NCBI RefSeq assembly: GCF_000967265.1 | Contig: NZ_KQ033885.1 | Coordinates: 595,552 to 659,551, forward strand | Direction: 5' to 3' | From: Bifidobacterium mellis | GTDB lineage: Bacteria > Actinomycetota > Actinomycetes > Actinomycetales > Bifidobacteriaceae | Length of the DNA stretch: 64,000 nucleotides | In this document: piece by piece, positions 1-8,970 of the stretch | How the letters are laid out: each line of letters begins with the position of its first letter | How positions within the stretch are numbered: position 1 is the stretch's first letter | Position numbers and translations under genes: made by a program | Notes under the pieces: generated by a model | Database searches by the model: none | Told to the model about the DNA's origin: nothing | What the model saw: only the letters and a program-made list of their open reading frames with translations

Positions 1-334
1 CCTCCGAGTCCAGCAGACGGCCGCTGATGTCGAACAGTCCGATGCTGACCAGGCTGCGGGCGAACTTGACGCCGATGACCTGGTAGCGGTCGGCGTTCAG
101 TGCCAATCCGATGGATCGACGGCCACCCTCTGAGTCCATGCTGCCGGTCTCGCTGATCAGGCCCAGGTCGATCAGGCGGGCCACCAGCTTGCCCACGGCC
201 GCCGGCGTCAGGTTGATGTCCCGGGCCATCTGGGCTCGGGAACTGGTGCCGTGCTGGTGCAGGTACTGGACGATGCGTGACTGGTTGAGCTCGGAGAGGG
301 CCTTTGGTGTGCTGGCGTATGGGCTGCCGCGCAT
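1..334 (-). CDS. ROK-family transcriptional repressor, N-terminal part (cut by window edge)
   Basis: About 111 residues are present; the gene runs off the left edge. Read on the minus strand it starts MRGSPYASTPKALSELNQ and contains a winged helix-turn-helix typical of NagC/XylR ROK repressors (SSRAQMARDINLTPAAVGKL, about residues 30-50). The first strands of the sugar-kinase-like ROK domain follow (RRSIGLALNADRYQVIGV). The start is supported by a strong AAGGAGGAGG site just upstream. It is divergent from the GH20 hexosaminidase gene at 759, and the 424-bp gap between them carries a tandem palindromic site (383-417), so it probably represses itself and possibly the hexosaminidase. The family is clear; the sugar effector (perhaps GlcNAc or a hexosaminide) is inferred from the neighbour only. 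Confidence 0.85.
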   Translation of the reverse strand, partial: MRGSPYASTPKALSELNQSRIVQYLHQHGTSSRAQMARDINLTPAAVGKLVARLIDLGLISETGSMDSEGGRRSIGLALNADRYQVIGVKFARSLVSIGLFDISGRLLDSE

Positions 335-382
335 GTCAACCTCCTCCTTGAGTGGTACAGTCACTACATTTTCGTGTACTTT

Positions 383-417
383 ATAAACAACGTTTATATA
401 TTAACATCGTTTATTAA
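383..417. promoter_or_regulatory. Tandem palindromic operator candidate between ROK repressor and GH20 gene
   Basis: Two similar A/T-rich inverted repeats lie in tandem. ATAAACAACGTTTAT (383-397) has perfect 6-bp arms, and TTAACATCGTTTATTAA (401-417) is a near copy. They start about 50 bp upstream of the ROK start codon on its own strand. ROK repressors commonly bind paired A/T-rich palindromes, so autoregulation is the simplest reading. In the rest of the 335-758 gap I see only a short direct repeat (CAACCTGT near 424 and 445) and no clear gene or good promoter for the GH20 gene. Confidence 0.5.
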
Positions 418-758
418 TCTTGCGCAACCTGTATCAACTCGTTTCAACCTGTTAAAGGTTTCTCGATAGAGGCAATTCCATCGTTGAACGCGTCATCGTT
501 GGCCAGAAAGTTCGCCAGTTTCTGCTTCTTGACCAATGCGACCAATCGTAGATTCTTGCAGGCTTGCCGTCTTGTGCGAATGCTGTTTGTATAACGGATA
601 TTTGGCTCTGCCGGTGTCCGCTCGGCCTGAATGCCGGAATCTCTTCTTGTCTCCGGCGTACGGGTAGGCTGAGGAGGTGGCCATCGTTGGCCATGGCTGG
701 AGCATGTCTCTGACGCGGTCGTCAGTGGCATCAGCCTGTTGCAGGAAAGGTATGGAGT

Positions 759-2759
759 ATGAGTCTTGATAATGGCATCGATGCCGTCGCCGATCCGTCC
801 AGGGAGCGGCCGTTGGCCCTGATTCCCCGGCCGCTCCACTTGCAAAGGGATCGGGGCCGGTTCTTGTTGCCGGTGGCGGGCAGAATTGTCTGCGGTACAG
901 CAGTTGACCAGGAGCTGGGTTCCGTCCTGAGTGGCCAGTTGACAGATACGATTAAGCAGGCCACGGGGATGGTCTGGGATCATTCGCGCGGGCAGGCTTG
1001 GACTGGCGCGGTCAGTCTGGATCTGGACCAGAATCTCGGTCCCCAAGAGTATCTTCTGTCCATCGCTGATCAGGGGGAGCGCCGGCCGATTGTCGATATC
1101 CGCGGCGGCGACGGTCAGGGACTGCGATGGGGGGTACAGACCCTTCGCCAGATCATCATGCAATGCGGTCCGGTGCTTCCCGCCCTGCACATCCAGGACC
1201 GCCCCGCCTACCCAACACGCATCTACAGTCTGGATGTGACCCGGGGTCGGGTGCCCACCATGGACTGGCTGCGGCACTGGGCGGACACATTGGCCCTGTA
1301 TAAGTTCAACCAGCTGCAACTCTACATTGAGCACACCATGGCTTTCCCGGGCATGAGCGAGGCCTGGAGGGGCACAAGCCCCCTGGAGCCCGGGCAGATC
1401 ACCGACTTCGATGACTATTGCGCCCGCCTGGGCATCGAGTTGGTGCCTTCGATCTCCACCTTCGGCCACCATTACACCAGCCTTCGCACTCGCGGATTCA
1501 GGGATCTGGGCGAGTTTCCCGAGCAGGCGGACCGGCCATACTCTTTCATAGAGCGTCAGGAGCATCACACCATCAATGTCAACCACCCACAGGCTCTGGC
1601 ATTCTCTACAGGGCTGATTGACGCCTATGCGCCGCTTATGCGTACGCGAAACTTCAATATCGGCGGAGACGAGACCTTTGATCTGGGCAAGGGGCGTTCG
1701 CGGCAGGACGGTTCCAGCAAGGATCCTGCTGACATGTATGCCGACTATCTGATCAGCCTGTGCGGTCACCTGCATGCACAGGGCCGTCATCCCATGTTCT
1801 GGGGTGATGTCGCTGTGTCCATGCCCAAGGTCCTGGACAGGTTGCCCAAGGACTGCACGCTGCTCAACTGGCTCTATGACCCGCAGGTAGAGCCGGACAA
1901 GGTTGCTCTTGTAGCCTCTACAGGGGCCCGGCAGATAGTCTGCTCGGCCGTTCACGACTGGAATCATCTTCTGCCTGGAATCGACAATGCATGGAACAAC
2001 ATCAGCCGTCTGAGCCGATACGGGATCCAATACGGTGCCGTTGGGGCCATGGTCACGGACTGGGGCGATTACGGGCATATCAACGATCCGCGTATGAGTT
2101 TGCCTGGCATGGCCTACGCCGCCCAGTGCTTCTGGAATCCCGATGACGATGATCGGGACCGGGTGGACAGGGATATGGGCCTGCTGGTCTATGGGGATGC
2201 GACGGGGGACTATCTGCCGGCGCTGATTCAGGCAGGCTCCAGTGTGGTCTTCGGCTGGGACGATATGGTGCGCTACTGGGAGCTGGACGACCGCCACGGC
2301 GGTCTTAATCAGGATGTGGCATCTACAGTGCCAGGCGTGCCTGAACCGGATCCGTCTGCCGATGTCGACGAAGCTCGCCGGAGCCTGCTTATGGTTTTGC
2401 GCAATCGTCTTGAGCAGGTGGATCAGCGTGATGCTCTGCTGGTCGACGCGGCTGCACGCATGGGCAGGGCGGCAGCCGAAAGCCAGGCTGATGTGCGCAG
2501 AACTCTGCAGGCTCAGTTGGTGGCTGTCCATGGCCAACGCCTCTTCAACGCATTGGGTCGTAGTCTGGCCGTTTGCCATGGCGTTCTGCCTGGAGCTCCG
2601 GATGCCGGCGCCGACCGGGGCCTGGCCGATGCTTTGGAGATCTGGTTCGAGTCCTACGCCACGGTTTGGCGTCAGGTCAGTCGCGAATCGGAGTTGGGGC
2701 GGATCGCCTCCGTGATTTGGGGCTTCGCCGACATTCTTCGGAAAGGGGCGAACTCCTGA
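759..2759 (+). CDS. GH20 beta-N-acetylhexosaminidase, cytoplasmic
   Basis: This 666-residue enzyme is predicted to release terminal beta-linked GlcNAc or GalNAc by substrate-assisted catalysis. An N-terminal GH20b-like domain (about 20-140) leads into the TIM barrel at SLDVTRGRVPTMDWLRHWAD (about 157-176). The catalytic Asp-Glu pair is D304-E305 in NIGGDETFDLGKG. There is no signal peptide or membrane segment, so it should act on imported oligosaccharides. The start follows a GGAAAGG ribosome site. The C-terminal 200 residues resemble the helical tail of GH20 enzymes that act on short substrates. It is divergent from a ROK repressor and could process GlcNAc-terminated antennae for the N-glycan locus downstream. 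The exact linkage preference cannot be read from sequence. Confidence 0.9.
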   Translation: MSLDNGIDAVADPSRERPLALIPRPLHLQRDRGRFLLPVAGRIVCGTAVDQELGSVLSGQLTDTIKQATGMVWDHSRGQAWTGAVSLDLDQNLGPQEYLLSIADQGERRPIVDIRGGDGQGLRWGVQTLRQIIMQCGPVLPALHIQDRPAYPTRIYSLDVTRGRVPTMDWLRHWADTLALYKFNQLQLYIEHTMAFPGMSEAWRGTSPLEPGQITDFDDYCARLGIELVPSISTFGHHYTSLRTRGFRDLGEFPEQADRPYSFIERQEHHTINVNHPQALAFSTGLIDAYAPLMRTRNFNIGGDETFDLGKGRSRQDGSSKDPADMYADYLISLCGHLHAQGRHPMFWGDVAVSMPKVLDRLPKDCTLLNWLYDPQVEPDKVALVASTGARQIVCSAVHDWNHLLPGIDNAWNNISRLSRYGIQYGAVGAMVTDWGDYGHINDPRMSLPGMAYAAQCFWNPDDDDRDRVDRDMGLLVYGDATGDYLPALIQAGSSVVFGWDDMVRYWELDDRHGGLNQDVASTVPGVPEPDPSADVDEARRSLLMVLRNRLEQVDQRDALLVDAAARMGRAAAESQADVRRTLQAQLVAVHGQRLFNALGRSLAVCHGVLPGAPDAGADRGLADALEIWFESYATVWRQVSRESELGRIASVIWGFADILRKGANS

Positions 2760-2980
2760 TCGGATTGGTTGTGATGGTCATGTCGAAAGGTCGGGAGAGC
2801 GCAAGGATGACCATCAATGAGTAGAGCGTCGCTCTGCGGCATTTTGAGCGTTTCTTGCACGGAGTCCCAGGATTGCATAAATCTCGAACCAGGCAAATTG
2901 TCATGCCAGGAGGAGCTCGACTTTCGTCGTTGGGTGCTAGTTGAGCGCCGGGTCTTATAGGGCGGAGGAGTTTCTTGAAA

Positions 2981-3061
2981 ACCACTGAGTGGTACCTGGG
3001 TTGGCAATACCACATCCATATAATTCAACGAATTGACAAAATCGATCCGTCCCCCTACTCT
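2981..3061 (+). promoter_or_regulatory. xylA promoter and upstream palindrome
   Basis: A good sigma-70-type promoter is visible: TTGACA at 3033-3038, a 17-bp spacer and TACTCT at 3056-3061. It predicts an untranslated leader of roughly 70-75 bases before the xylA start at 3142. A perfect palindrome ACCACT-G-AGTGGT lies at 2981-2993, about 40 bp upstream of the -35, and could bind a regulator. A TATAAT at 3019-3024 lacks a usable -35. No gene was found in the 2760-3141 gap. Confidence 0.6.
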
Positions 3062-3141
3062 TGGTGTTCAGGAGGCAGGAACTGGTTTCCTCCCCTGTGA
3101 ACGCCGTAAAGGCAGATGCAATAGGCAAAGGAGCATTTCGG

Positions 3142-4485
3142 ATGGGTCTGTGGGACGTCGACAAGATCGAGTACGTGGGTCGCCAGGGCGTGAAGGAAGG
3201 CCTGGGTTTCCGTTATTACGACAAGAACAAGGTGGTGGCCGGCAAGCCTATGAAGGACTGGCTGCGCTTCGCTGTGGCATGGTGGCACACCTTCAACCAG
3301 GGCCTGGTGGATCCCTTCGGAGATCCCACCGCGCAGAGGCCCTACTACCGCTACACCGATCCCATGGATCAGGCGCTGGCCAAGGTGGACTACGCCTTCG
3401 AGCTCTTCACCAAGCTTGGGGTCGAGTTCTTCTGCTTCCATGACCGCGACCTGGCTCCCGAGGGCGACACCCTGCGTGAGACCGATGCCAATCTTGACAA
3501 GGTGATCGACCGAATCGAGGCCGCCATGAAGGACACCGGGGTCAAGCTGCTCTGGAACACCTCGTCGCTCTTCACCAACCCCCGCTTCGAGGCCGGCGCC
3601 GGCACCTCGCCCTTCGCTGACATCTACGCCTACTCGGCAGGACAGCTCAAGCACAGCCTGGAGATCGGCAAGCGGCTGGGTGCCGAGAACTACGTATTCT
3701 GGGGCGGCCGCGAGGGCTACGAATCCCTCTGGAACACCCGTATGAAGGAGGAGCAGGACCATATGGCCGCCCTCTTCCACATGTGCGTGGACTACGCCAA
3801 GGAGATCGGCTTCGACGCGCAGTTCCTGATCGAGCCCAAGCCCAAGGAGCCCACGCTACACCAGTATGACTACGACGCGGCCACCACCATCAACTTCCTG
3901 CGCACCTACGATCTGCAGGATAACTTCAAGCTCAATATCGAGGGCAATCATGCCAACCTGGCCATGCATACATATCAGCATGAGGTCCGCGTGGCCCGCG
4001 AGGCCGGATTCCTGGGATCCTTGGATGCCAACCAGGGCGACAAGCTGATCGGCTGGGACATGGACGAGTTCCCCTCGGACCTCTACGATGCCACCGCCGT
4101 CATGTGGGAGGTGCTGGCCAACGGGAGCATCGGGCCCCGCGGAGGTCTGAACTTCGACGCCAAGCCGCGCCGTTCCTCCTTCCTGCCTGAGGACCTCTTC
4201 AGGACCCACATCGTGGGCATGGACACCTATGCCGCCGGTCTGCTGGTCGCGGCCAAGATGCATGAGGACGGCTACATCGAGCAGCTGCAGCAGGAGCGTT
4301 ACTCCTCCTTCGAGTCTGGCATCGGCGCCACGGTTGAGGACGGCACGGCCACGCTGGCCTCCCTTGAGGAGTACAGCCTTGACAAGCCGCAGGCCGAACT
4401 GATCGCCGCCGACAAGTCCGACCATCTTGAAGTGGTCAAGGCCACCATCAACAACTACATCGTCGAGGCTCTGGCCCAGGCCTGA
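3142..4485 (+). CDS. xylA: Xylose isomerase
   Basis: This 447-residue class II xylose (glucose) isomerase interconverts D-xylose and D-xylulose. The catalytic His100 and Asp103 lie in [13 protein letters not shown]. The metal-binding residues appear in order: Glu in [10 protein letters not shown], the Glu/His pair in [17 protein letters not shown], and Asp residues in [20 protein letters not shown] chose the ATG at 3142 because it begins with the family N-terminus ([13 protein letters not shown]), follows AAAGGAG, and lies downstream of the promoter ending at 3061. An in-frame ATG at 3061 would overlap the -10 element. Its partner kinase xylB is 18 kb away at 22809-24350, so the pathway genes are split. 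A hairpin terminator follows. Confidence 0.97.
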   Translation: MGLWDVDKIEYVGRQGVKEGLGFRYYDKNKVVAGKPMKDWLRFAVAWWHTFNQGLVDPFGDPTAQRPYYRYTDPMDQALAKVDYAFELFTKLGVEFFCFHDRDLAPEGDTLRETDANLDKVIDRIEAAMKDTGVKLLWNTSSLFTNPRFEAGAGTSPFADIYAYSAGQLKHSLEIGKRLGAENYVFWGGREGYESLWNTRMKEEQDHMAALFHMCVDYAKEIGFDAQFLIEPKPKEPTLHQYDYDAATTINFLRTYDLQDNFKLNIEGNHANLAMHTYQHEVRVAREAGFLGSLDANQGDKLIGWDMDEFPSDLYDATAVMWEVLANGSIGPRGGLNFDAKPRRSSFLPEDLFRTHIVGMDTYAAGLLVAAKMHEDGYIEQLQQERYSSFESGIGATVEDGTATLASLEEYSLDKPQAELIAADKSDHLEVVKATINNYIVEALAQA

Positions 4486-4505
4486 GCTTTAGCTAAGCAT
4501 CGCTC

Positions 4506-4546
4506 AACCCTGTACGACGGAATTCGCCCCGTCGGGCAGGGTTTTC
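4506..4546 (+). terminator. Rho-independent terminator after xylA
   Basis: AACCCTG and CAGGGTT arms enclose an inner CGACGG/CCGTCG stem and are followed by a TTTT run at 4542-4545. It lies 20 bases after the xylA stop. The rest of the 4486-4819 gap holds no gene, only the promoter/operator of the next unit. Confidence 0.85.
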
Positions 4547-4753
4547 TCGTGCGCTTTCGGCTACCCGGAATTCCTGTATGTCATCGTGAGGAGACACTCG
4601 GAAGTGTCTGCGGAAAAACAAAGCGGGGATTTTCTGATCTGAGTAATGCCTAAGGCTTGAGGAATGGCCATTCCTGGAGAACTGCATTTCTGTTCTTCTC
4701 AGCAACTTTTCTGTGTTTCCGAGGATTTTTGTGGCTCTTGTGTGGTAAAGGGC

Positions 4754-4778
4754 TATAATGGAACTAAATCGCTTTAGT
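4754..4778 (+). promoter_or_regulatory. -10 element and LacI-type operator of GH18/ABC unit 1
   Basis: TATAAT (4754-4759) is followed three bases later by a perfect 6-bp-arm palindrome ACTAAA-TCGC-TTTAGT (4763-4778). No good -35 is visible at 16-18 bp. The same arrangement, with one differing base inside the palindrome, occurs at 10332-10356 before the alpha-mannosidase. An operator overlapping the start of transcription with a central CG is typical of LacI-family repressors; the LacI gene near 18298 is the obvious candidate. Confidence 0.75.
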
Positions 4779-4819
4779 AGATCATCGAAGAACTACTGCG
4801 AACAACATGGAGGTTGTCG

Positions 4820-5746
4820 ATGTCGAATGAGGCAGAGGGCAGGCCAGACGGTAATCGCGAAAGTGACGAACCAGGACCTATTTTGGCCGGTTATTACCGC
4901 GCCTGGCACGATAACTGCGGAAAGCCGAAAAGGGGTTCGATTTCACTTGGCGATGTGCCTGCAGACCTGGATCTTGTGTCAATCATCACCAATGGAGAAG
5001 TCGATGATGATTTCTGGGTCGCTCTGCCGGCCTACATTGAAAAACTTCATGCGCAGGGCACAAAGGTGGTCAGAACCTTGTTTTTGGACTGCCTCTATCG
5101 GGATGCCTACGAGGATTGCGGCAAAGTCCACACTTTTGCCAGGCTTGGCGCAGAAAACGGCGGACCAGATCGCCGTGCGGACGAGATAATTGCCAACTAC
5201 CTGGAGCCCTTTGACTACGACGGCCTGGTGATTGATGTCGATCATGAACCTGAGTCCGAGCAAATGGCTGCCGTCGCCGAGGTGTTTCACGCTTTGGCGA
5301 GAAAGTGGGGACCGGGTTCAGCGTCCTCACGCCTCATGATCTTCGATCAGGATATTCTTCTGCCTCAGACCAGTCTGATTGCTCAGGTCTATCAGGATTG
5401 CTCCTATTACTTTGCCGACACCTATGGCATGGATGTTCGTCGTATTCAGGGACTTTTCGAGCAGGTTCGCGACTTTGTCCCTGCTTCGAAATTCGTCACT
5501 GGTTTTTCATTCTATGAAGAAGGAGGCCCTCGATGGGGTGATGTCACGTATCCGATTGAAGGAAGCAGGGTCAAAGATCTCCTATCCTGGCATCCGTTTG
5601 ATGCGTACCGCACGGGGGGACTGTTCGCCTATGCAATAGATCGCGATGGGGTTGCCCAAGGTGACGATCGGTTGCGGCGAACCGATTTTAAAACCATGCA
5701 CTATTTGAAAGAAGAATTGGAGAACAAAGGAGTCTCTCATGAATAA
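4820..5746 (+). CDS. EndoS-like GH18 protein, cytoplasmic, altered catalytic motif
   Basis: This 308-residue single-domain protein resembles the catalytic domain of endo-beta-N-acetylglucosaminidases that cut the chitobiose core of N-glycans (EndoS type). The shared features are GYYRAWHD near the N-terminus, QGTKVVRTLFLD, GFSFYEEG and GGLFAYAIDRDGVAQ at the C-terminus. The GH18 signature region reads D134-G-L-V-I-D139-V-D141-H-E143. Compared with the usual DxxDxDxE as I recall it for EndoS, the second Asp is Val137 and the catalytic Glu position holds Asp141, unless Glu143 substitutes after a shift. There is no signal peptide. The ATG at 4820 follows GGAGG with 6-bp spacing. It is first in an operon with an ABC importer and overlaps the next gene by 8 bp. 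A low-activity hydrolase, a changed specificity and a non-catalytic role are all possible. Confidence 0.75.
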   Translation: MSNEAEGRPDGNRESDEPGPILAGYYRAWHDNCGKPKRGSISLGDVPADLDLVSIITNGEVDDDFWVALPAYIEKLHAQGTKVVRTLFLDCLYRDAYEDCGKVHTFARLGAENGGPDRRADEIIANYLEPFDYDGLVIDVDHEPESEQMAAVAEVFHALARKWGPGSASSRLMIFDQDILLPQTSLIAQVYQDCSYYFADTYGMDVRRIQGLFEQVRDFVPASKFVTGFSFYEEGGPRWGDVTYPIEGSRVKDLLSWHPFDAYRTGGLFAYAIDRDGVAQGDDRLRRTDFKTMHYLKEELENKGVSHE

Positions 5747-7097
5747 ACTAGGAAAGATATCAGTCATGTTGCTGGCCGCAGCTACCAGCGTCGGGATTTT
5801 ATCGTCGTGCGGCTCTTCCGAATCGGATAAGAAAACAGTCAAGTTTGCCTACCAGGCCACCGGAGACACCAGTGCCATAAGCAAGTGGATGAAAGACGTC
5901 AAAGCTCAGTTTGAGTCTGAGAATAAAGGCGCTACTTTGAAGCTGGAGCCTATCAAGTCGAACGGGGATGACTACGGCAGCAAGCTGGCCTTGATGAGCA
6001 AATCCGAAAAAACCGCTCCAGACCTCATGATCCTTGACACGGAAATGATCCGTCCCTATGTCGCAGCTGGTTACCTGAAGCCCATTGATGACCAACTGAA
6101 AGGGTGGAAGGACTGGTCGCAGTATTTTGACAGTTCCAAGAACGCCGGCAAAGCCGATGATGGAAAAATCTATGCGGTGCCTCTGGGTACTGACACCAGG
6201 GGCATCTGGTATAACAAGGACATTCTCAAGAAGGCCGGCCTGAGTGACGACTGGCAGCCTAAATCCTGGGATGAGGTGATTGATGCAGCGACGAAGATCA
6301 AGAAAACGCAGCCTGATGTAATACCGATGAACCTCTATGCCGGCCGTCCTCTGGGAGAGGTCTCAGTCATGCAGGGCTTCGATATGCTTCTTTACGGAAC
6401 CAAGGGTGGCACACTATACAACACCAAGACTCAGAAGTGGGTCACTGGTTCCAAGCAATTCAAAGACTCCCTACAGTTCATCAAGGATATTTACAGCAAG
6501 GGTCTGGCGCCCACGCCCCAGCAGGCTCTGGATCCTCAGCTTGGTGACAAGGTCGGGCAACAGTGGATGCCTCAGTCCAAACTTGGTATGTCGATCGAGG
6601 GCAACTGGCTGGCTTCATCGTGGATGCCCGGCGGCGACAGCGAATGGACCGACTGGCAGAAGCATATAGGCTGGTGTGGATTCCCAACTCAGAACGGGCA
6701 GAAGCCTGGTCTGATTTCCATGTCTGGCGGTTGGGGCCTGGCGCTGTCCAGCCATACGCAGAATCCTGATCTTGCTTTCAAGGCACTCAAAGTTTTCCAA
6801 AATGAGAAGCATGCTGCCGCGTACGACACAATCTCCGGATCGATCGCGGTGCGCAAGGACGTAGAGCAAGACAAGAAGTACCTGGGATCCAATCCCACTA
6901 TCAAGTTCTTCACGGATTTGGCCAAGTACAGTCAGTACAGGCCGGCGAACTCCCAGTACAAAGAGGTTTCCGACCAGGTCGCAATAGCCACGGAAAGCGT
7001 ATTGACCGGCCAGAAGTCAGTCAAGGATGCAGCAGCTGAATACGATTCTGCGATAGCCAAAACCGTAGGTGCCGATCATACGCAAGCCGCGAAGTAA
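5739..7097 (+). CDS. Sugar ABC transporter substrate-binding lipoprotein (unit 1)
   Basis: A 452-residue family-1 extracellular solute-binding protein. The N-terminus is a lipoprotein signal peptide with lipobox L21-S-S-C24, so the mature protein should be lipid-anchored outside the membrane. The body has the usual carbohydrate-binding pattern, including APDLMILDTEMIRPYVAAG and YAVPLGTDTRGIWYNKDIL. It overlaps the GH18 gene by 8 bp and precedes two permease genes, so it should deliver glycans released by the secreted GH18 protein of the same unit. The substrate, probably an N-glycan-derived oligosaccharide, is inferred from context. Confidence 0.9.
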   Translation: MNKLGKISVMLLAAATSVGILSSCGSSESDKKTVKFAYQATGDTSAISKWMKDVKAQFESENKGATLKLEPIKSNGDDYGSKLALMSKSEKTAPDLMILDTEMIRPYVAAGYLKPIDDQLKGWKDWSQYFDSSKNAGKADDGKIYAVPLGTDTRGIWYNKDILKKAGLSDDWQPKSWDEVIDAATKIKKTQPDVIPMNLYAGRPLGEVSVMQGFDMLLYGTKGGTLYNTKTQKWVTGSKQFKDSLQFIKDIYSKGLAPTPQQALDPQLGDKVGQQWMPQSKLGMSIEGNWLASSWMPGGDSEWTDWQKHIGWCGFPTQNGQKPGLISMSGGWGLALSSHTQNPDLAFKALKVFQNEKHAAAYDTISGSIAVRKDVEQDKKYLGSNPTIKFFTDLAKYSQYRPANSQYKEVSDQVAIATESVLTGQKSVKDAAAEYDSAIAKTVGADHTQAAK

Positions 7098-7141
7098 CCG
7101 AATTCCATTCGCGGGTTTTCTTTCGCGACTGAGAGAAGAAA

Positions 7142-8032
7142 ATGAATAGCAGCACAAGAAAGAAATTGATAAACGCTGGGCACTACACCCCGATTCTGCC
7201 AGCAGCGGCGATGATGGTGATTTTCCTGCTTGGCCCAATCATATGGTCCCTGTATGCCTCGCTGACCGACTATTCAATGGTTGGTTCAACGGCTGTCAAC
7301 CCACACTTTGTTGGTCTGAAGAACTATGTGACGCTCTTTACGGATCCTGTTTTCCCCAAGTCCCTGTGGCTGACCATCCTTCTAATTCTGGCCTCGGCAC
7401 TAATTGGGCAGAACATACTGGGTATGGTCTTGGCTCTGCTCAGTCAAAAAGCGCCCAGAAGACTGACGAAGGTCGTTGACTCAATAGTTGTTTTGGCTTG
7501 GGTCATTCCGGATATAGTCGGGTGCTACTGCGCCTACGCGCTCTTTGCTGGCGGAGGCACTCTTGACGCTTTGGGCAAGGTGGTGGGAGCCGATTGGTCG
7601 GCCCTTCTCTACTACCATCCAATGACCATCGTCATCATTGTGAATGTCTGGCGCGGCACCGCCTTTTCAATGCTCATCTATCAAGCTGCTCTGAACGACA
7701 TCTCCAAGGATGTTATTGAAGCTGCTGAGATAGACGGCGCGAATGCCTGGCAGTCTTTCTTCAGAATCAAGCTACCTATCATGCGGCACTCGATTCTTAC
7801 CAATCTGATGTTGATCACCCTGCAGACACTCTCTGTCTTCAGCATCATCATTGTGCTGACGGGCGGGGGGCCAGGCACGAATTCGAGCACCCTTCCCGTT
7901 CTCGCCTACCTGGAGGCTTTCAACTTCTCGAAGTTGGGATATGGAACCGCCATCTCGGTGATATTGGTCGTTGTGGGTGCCCTATTCTCGGTGCTCTATA
8001 TCAAGTTGCTAAGGACGAATGATGAAGACTGA
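7142..8032 (+). CDS. Sugar ABC transporter permease, MalF/UgpA type (unit 1)
   Basis: A 296-residue inner-membrane permease with about six hydrophobic segments. The cytoplasmic coupling loop is EAAEIDGANAWQSFFRIKLP (about residues 198-217), which is the EAA motif that contacts the ATPase. It is the first of two permeases and overlaps the next gene by about 11-14 bp. A GAGAGAAGAAA stretch serves as ribosome site. No ATPase gene is present in either ABC cluster, so a shared MsmK-type ATPase encoded elsewhere is likely. Confidence 0.92.
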   Translation: MNSSTRKKLINAGHYTPILPAAAMMVIFLLGPIIWSLYASLTDYSMVGSTAVNPHFVGLKNYVTLFTDPVFPKSLWLTILLILASALIGQNILGMVLALLSQKAPRRLTKVVDSIVVLAWVIPDIVGCYCAYALFAGGGTLDALGKVVGADWSALLYYHPMTIVIIVNVWRGTAFSMLIYQAALNDISKDVIEAAEIDGANAWQSFFRIKLPIMRHSILTNLMLITLQTLSVFSIIIVLTGGGPGTNSSTLPVLAYLEAFNFSKLGYGTAISVILVVVGALFSVLYIKLLRTNDED

Positions 8033-8882
8033 AGCCACTCTTGATCCACGGATGAACGCACCACACAGATATGACTGGATGAAACTGGCCGCTGCGGTAC
8101 TGACAGCCCTGATAGGGTTTCTTTTCGCTGCGCCCATGCTCTGGCTGCTGGTGGCCTCCTTCAACACGCATGCGACCCTGTCTTCGTTCAACTTGGGTTT
8201 TTCCTTCCAGAACTTCGTCAAGGTATTCAACATGCAGACCTTCGGGTTGCCTATCGTCAACTCGCTGATCATCAGTATTGGCACATCGGTCCTGGTGGTG
8301 ACTTTTTCAGTCCTGGCAGCCTACCCTCTATCCAGATTCCGTTCAAAGACCACCAACCGGACCGTCAACGCCATCCTCTTCGCCAGCTGTCTGCCGATTA
8401 CAGCCATGATGGTCCCTGTATACGGGATATTCGTCCAGCTTCATCTGATTGATTCACTGACCGGGACTGTTCTTTTCATGACTGCCTGCGGATTGCCGCA
8501 AGGCATCTTCATGATGAAGAATTTCATGGATTCAGTGCCGGTTACCTTGGAAGAAGCCGCTTGGGTGGATGGAGCCACGAGGATGCAGGCCTTGTTCCAT
8601 GTGGTCGTGCCTCTGATGGTCCCATCGCTTCTGGTCATCTTTATTTCGGAATTCGCCGGGAACTGGGGGAACTTCTTCGTTCCCTTCATGCTTCTGATGT
8701 CTCCGGATAAGGAGCCGGCAGCCGTCAGTATATACACCTTCTTCGGGCAGCATGGCACGGTTGCCTACGGCCAGCTGGCAGCTTTCTCCCTGCTGTATTC
8801 AATACCTATTCTGATTATTTACGAAGTCACGAATAGATACATTGGCAACCAAACCCTGCTTGCCGGTGCGGTCAAGGAGTAG
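8022..8882 (+). CDS. Sugar ABC transporter permease, MalG/UgpE type (unit 1)
   Basis: A 286-residue permease of the second type, with about six membrane spans and the EAA loop EEAAWVDGATRMQALFHVVV. Two adjacent ATG codons (8019 and 8022) are possible starts inside the end of the preceding permease gene, which indicates translational coupling. It pairs with the permease at 7142 and the lipoprotein at 5739 to form one importer. Confidence 0.92.
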   Translation: MKTEATLDPRMNAPHRYDWMKLAAAVLTALIGFLFAAPMLWLLVASFNTHATLSSFNLGFSFQNFVKVFNMQTFGLPIVNSLIISIGTSVLVVTFSVLAAYPLSRFRSKTTNRTVNAILFASCLPITAMMVPVYGIFVQLHLIDSLTGTVLFMTACGLPQGIFMMKNFMDSVPVTLEEAAWVDGATRMQALFHVVVPLMVPSLLVIFISEFAGNWGNFFVPFMLLMSPDKEPAAVSIYTFFGQHGTVAYGQLAAFSLLYSIPILIIYEVTNRYIGNQTLLAGAVKE

Positions 8883-8970
8883 AGACGAAGCGTCGATGCC
8901 ACAGAGAGGAGGAAATCGACATTTTATCTGCTTCAGTTAAAGCAAAGGCAAGTTTGAAAAGAGATCAACC

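Noticed and set aside
444-2579. 711-codon open frame on the minus strand across the GH20 gene
   Set aside because: It is antisense to a clear GH20 enzyme, has no domain likeness or ribosome site, and reflects G/C-biased third positions.
3019-3024. Perfect TATAAT upstream of xylA as the main -10
   Set aside because: No acceptable -35 at usual spacing, whereas 3033-3061 has both elements.
3061-3141. Upstream in-frame ATG for xylA
   Set aside because: It coincides with the predicted -10 element and has no ribosome site; the family N-terminus starts at 3142.
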